Below are positions 48,923 through 49,101 of a stretch of 49,101 nucleotides of DNA, piece by piece. The DNA comes from CAWIVJ01 sp963839525. Lineage in GTDB: Bacteria > Cyanobacteriota > Vampirovibrionia > Gastranaerophilales > Gastranaerophilaceae. The stretch is from positions 1 through 49,101 of the forward strand of contig CAWIVJ010000031.1 in assembly GCA_963839525.1 (NCBI GenBank). Reading direction: 5' to 3'. Both the position numbers and the translations under genes were made by a program. The notes under the pieces were generated by a model. It made no database searches, was not told the DNA's origin, and was given only the letters and a program-made list of their open reading frames with translations. Within the stretch, counting starts at the first letter, position 1; each line of letters starts with the position of its first letter.

Positions 48923-49101
48923 ATGGTAGATTCAAAAAAAACACAAGTCGAAATTGGCGGAAAAATTGTTGAAATTGAAACAGGGAAGTATGCAAATTCT
49001 GCAACCAGTTCAGTAACAATTAAATGTGAAGATACAATGTTATTTGTTCATGCATCCTGTATCTAAAGAACCAAGAGCAGGAATAGATTTTTTCCCGTTA
49101 T
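48923..49101 (+). pseudogene. pnp: Polynucleotide phosphorylase, N-terminal start, frameshifted and cut by the window edge
   Basis: From ATG 48923 the frame reads VEIGGKIVEIETGKYANSAT, then KCEDTMLFVHAS and stops soon after. The continuation VSKEPRAGIDFFPL, the expected PNPase sequence, is in the next frame from about 49059. One extra base between 49055 and 49062 accounts for the break. The rest of the gene lies beyond the window. PNPase degrades RNA 3' to 5' by phosphorolysis. An essential-type gene broken by one base suggests a base error as much as decay. Confidence 0.85.

Noticed and set aside
48792..49019. 75-residue minus-strand open frame opposite the pnp leader
   Set aside because: It runs antisense through the pnp promoter and N-terminal coding region.
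1..49101. Recoded TGA or TAG codons explaining the broken frames
   Set aside because: Many intact genes here end in TGA and TAG at family-expected positions, so a standard bacterial code fits; the breaks are single-base shifts, not stop substitutions.

Overview
The window is low-GC bacterial DNA, and its gene content points to a non-photosynthetic, flagellated diderm relative of cyanobacteria (Vampirovibrionia/Melainabacteria type, perhaps Gastranaerophilales). The reasons are a flagellar hook cluster (fliJ, fliK, flgD, flgE), LPS-export genes (lptC/lptA-like), SepF-type cell division next to yggS, no photosynthesis genes, and heptanucleotide tandem repeats of the kind known in cyanobacteria. 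This assignment is inference from gene content only.

Layout. 1-5.7 kb: a broken sensor kinase, an OLD-like TOPRIM protein, a candidate papain-like protein, a phosphate transporter with its PhoU-like partner, and purN. 5.8-8.5 kb: parvulin, M24 aminopeptidase and a SpoU rRNA/tRNA methyltransferase that carries a palindromic insertion. 8.6-12.9 kb: hook-assembly operon. 13.1-15.9 kb: yggS-sepF and metK. 16-19.6 kb: a decayed gene, a GCAxxG protein, a Fluc fluoride channel, a formyltransferase, an endonuclease IV-like TIM barrel and a small FG-motif protein. 19.6-34.2 kb: polA, lptC-lptA, a TPR gene, dprA, a zincin-like gene lacking a normal start, topA, a degenerate hybrid-cluster protein, aroE, hisF and tRNA-Gln. 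These are mostly housekeeping genes on the + strand.

34.3-48.3 kb is an accessory region. It holds a signal-peptidase-like membrane protein without its catalytic residues, a MuF-motif protein, ankyrin and FG-motif proteins, two copies of a divergent HTH/123-residue module, PhzF, a HigB-like toxin-antitoxin pair, a LemA/nucleotidyltransferase/TPM operon with a frameshifted lemA, an orphan HigA and a Fic protein. Between 36.9 and 46.3 kb these modules are separated by a recurring 85-135 bp element, always in the same orientation. It reads as the same protein C-terminus followed by a stop codon, and in most cases a transcription terminator precedes it. This resembles a cassette array and is the strongest candidate for an undescribed arrangement.

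The right edge has tRNA-Glu and the beginning of pnp, which is frameshifted as read. Four coding frames (kinase, lemA, pnp and the 15.9-16.4 kb gene) are interrupted, so either gene decay or uncorrected base errors affect this sequence.
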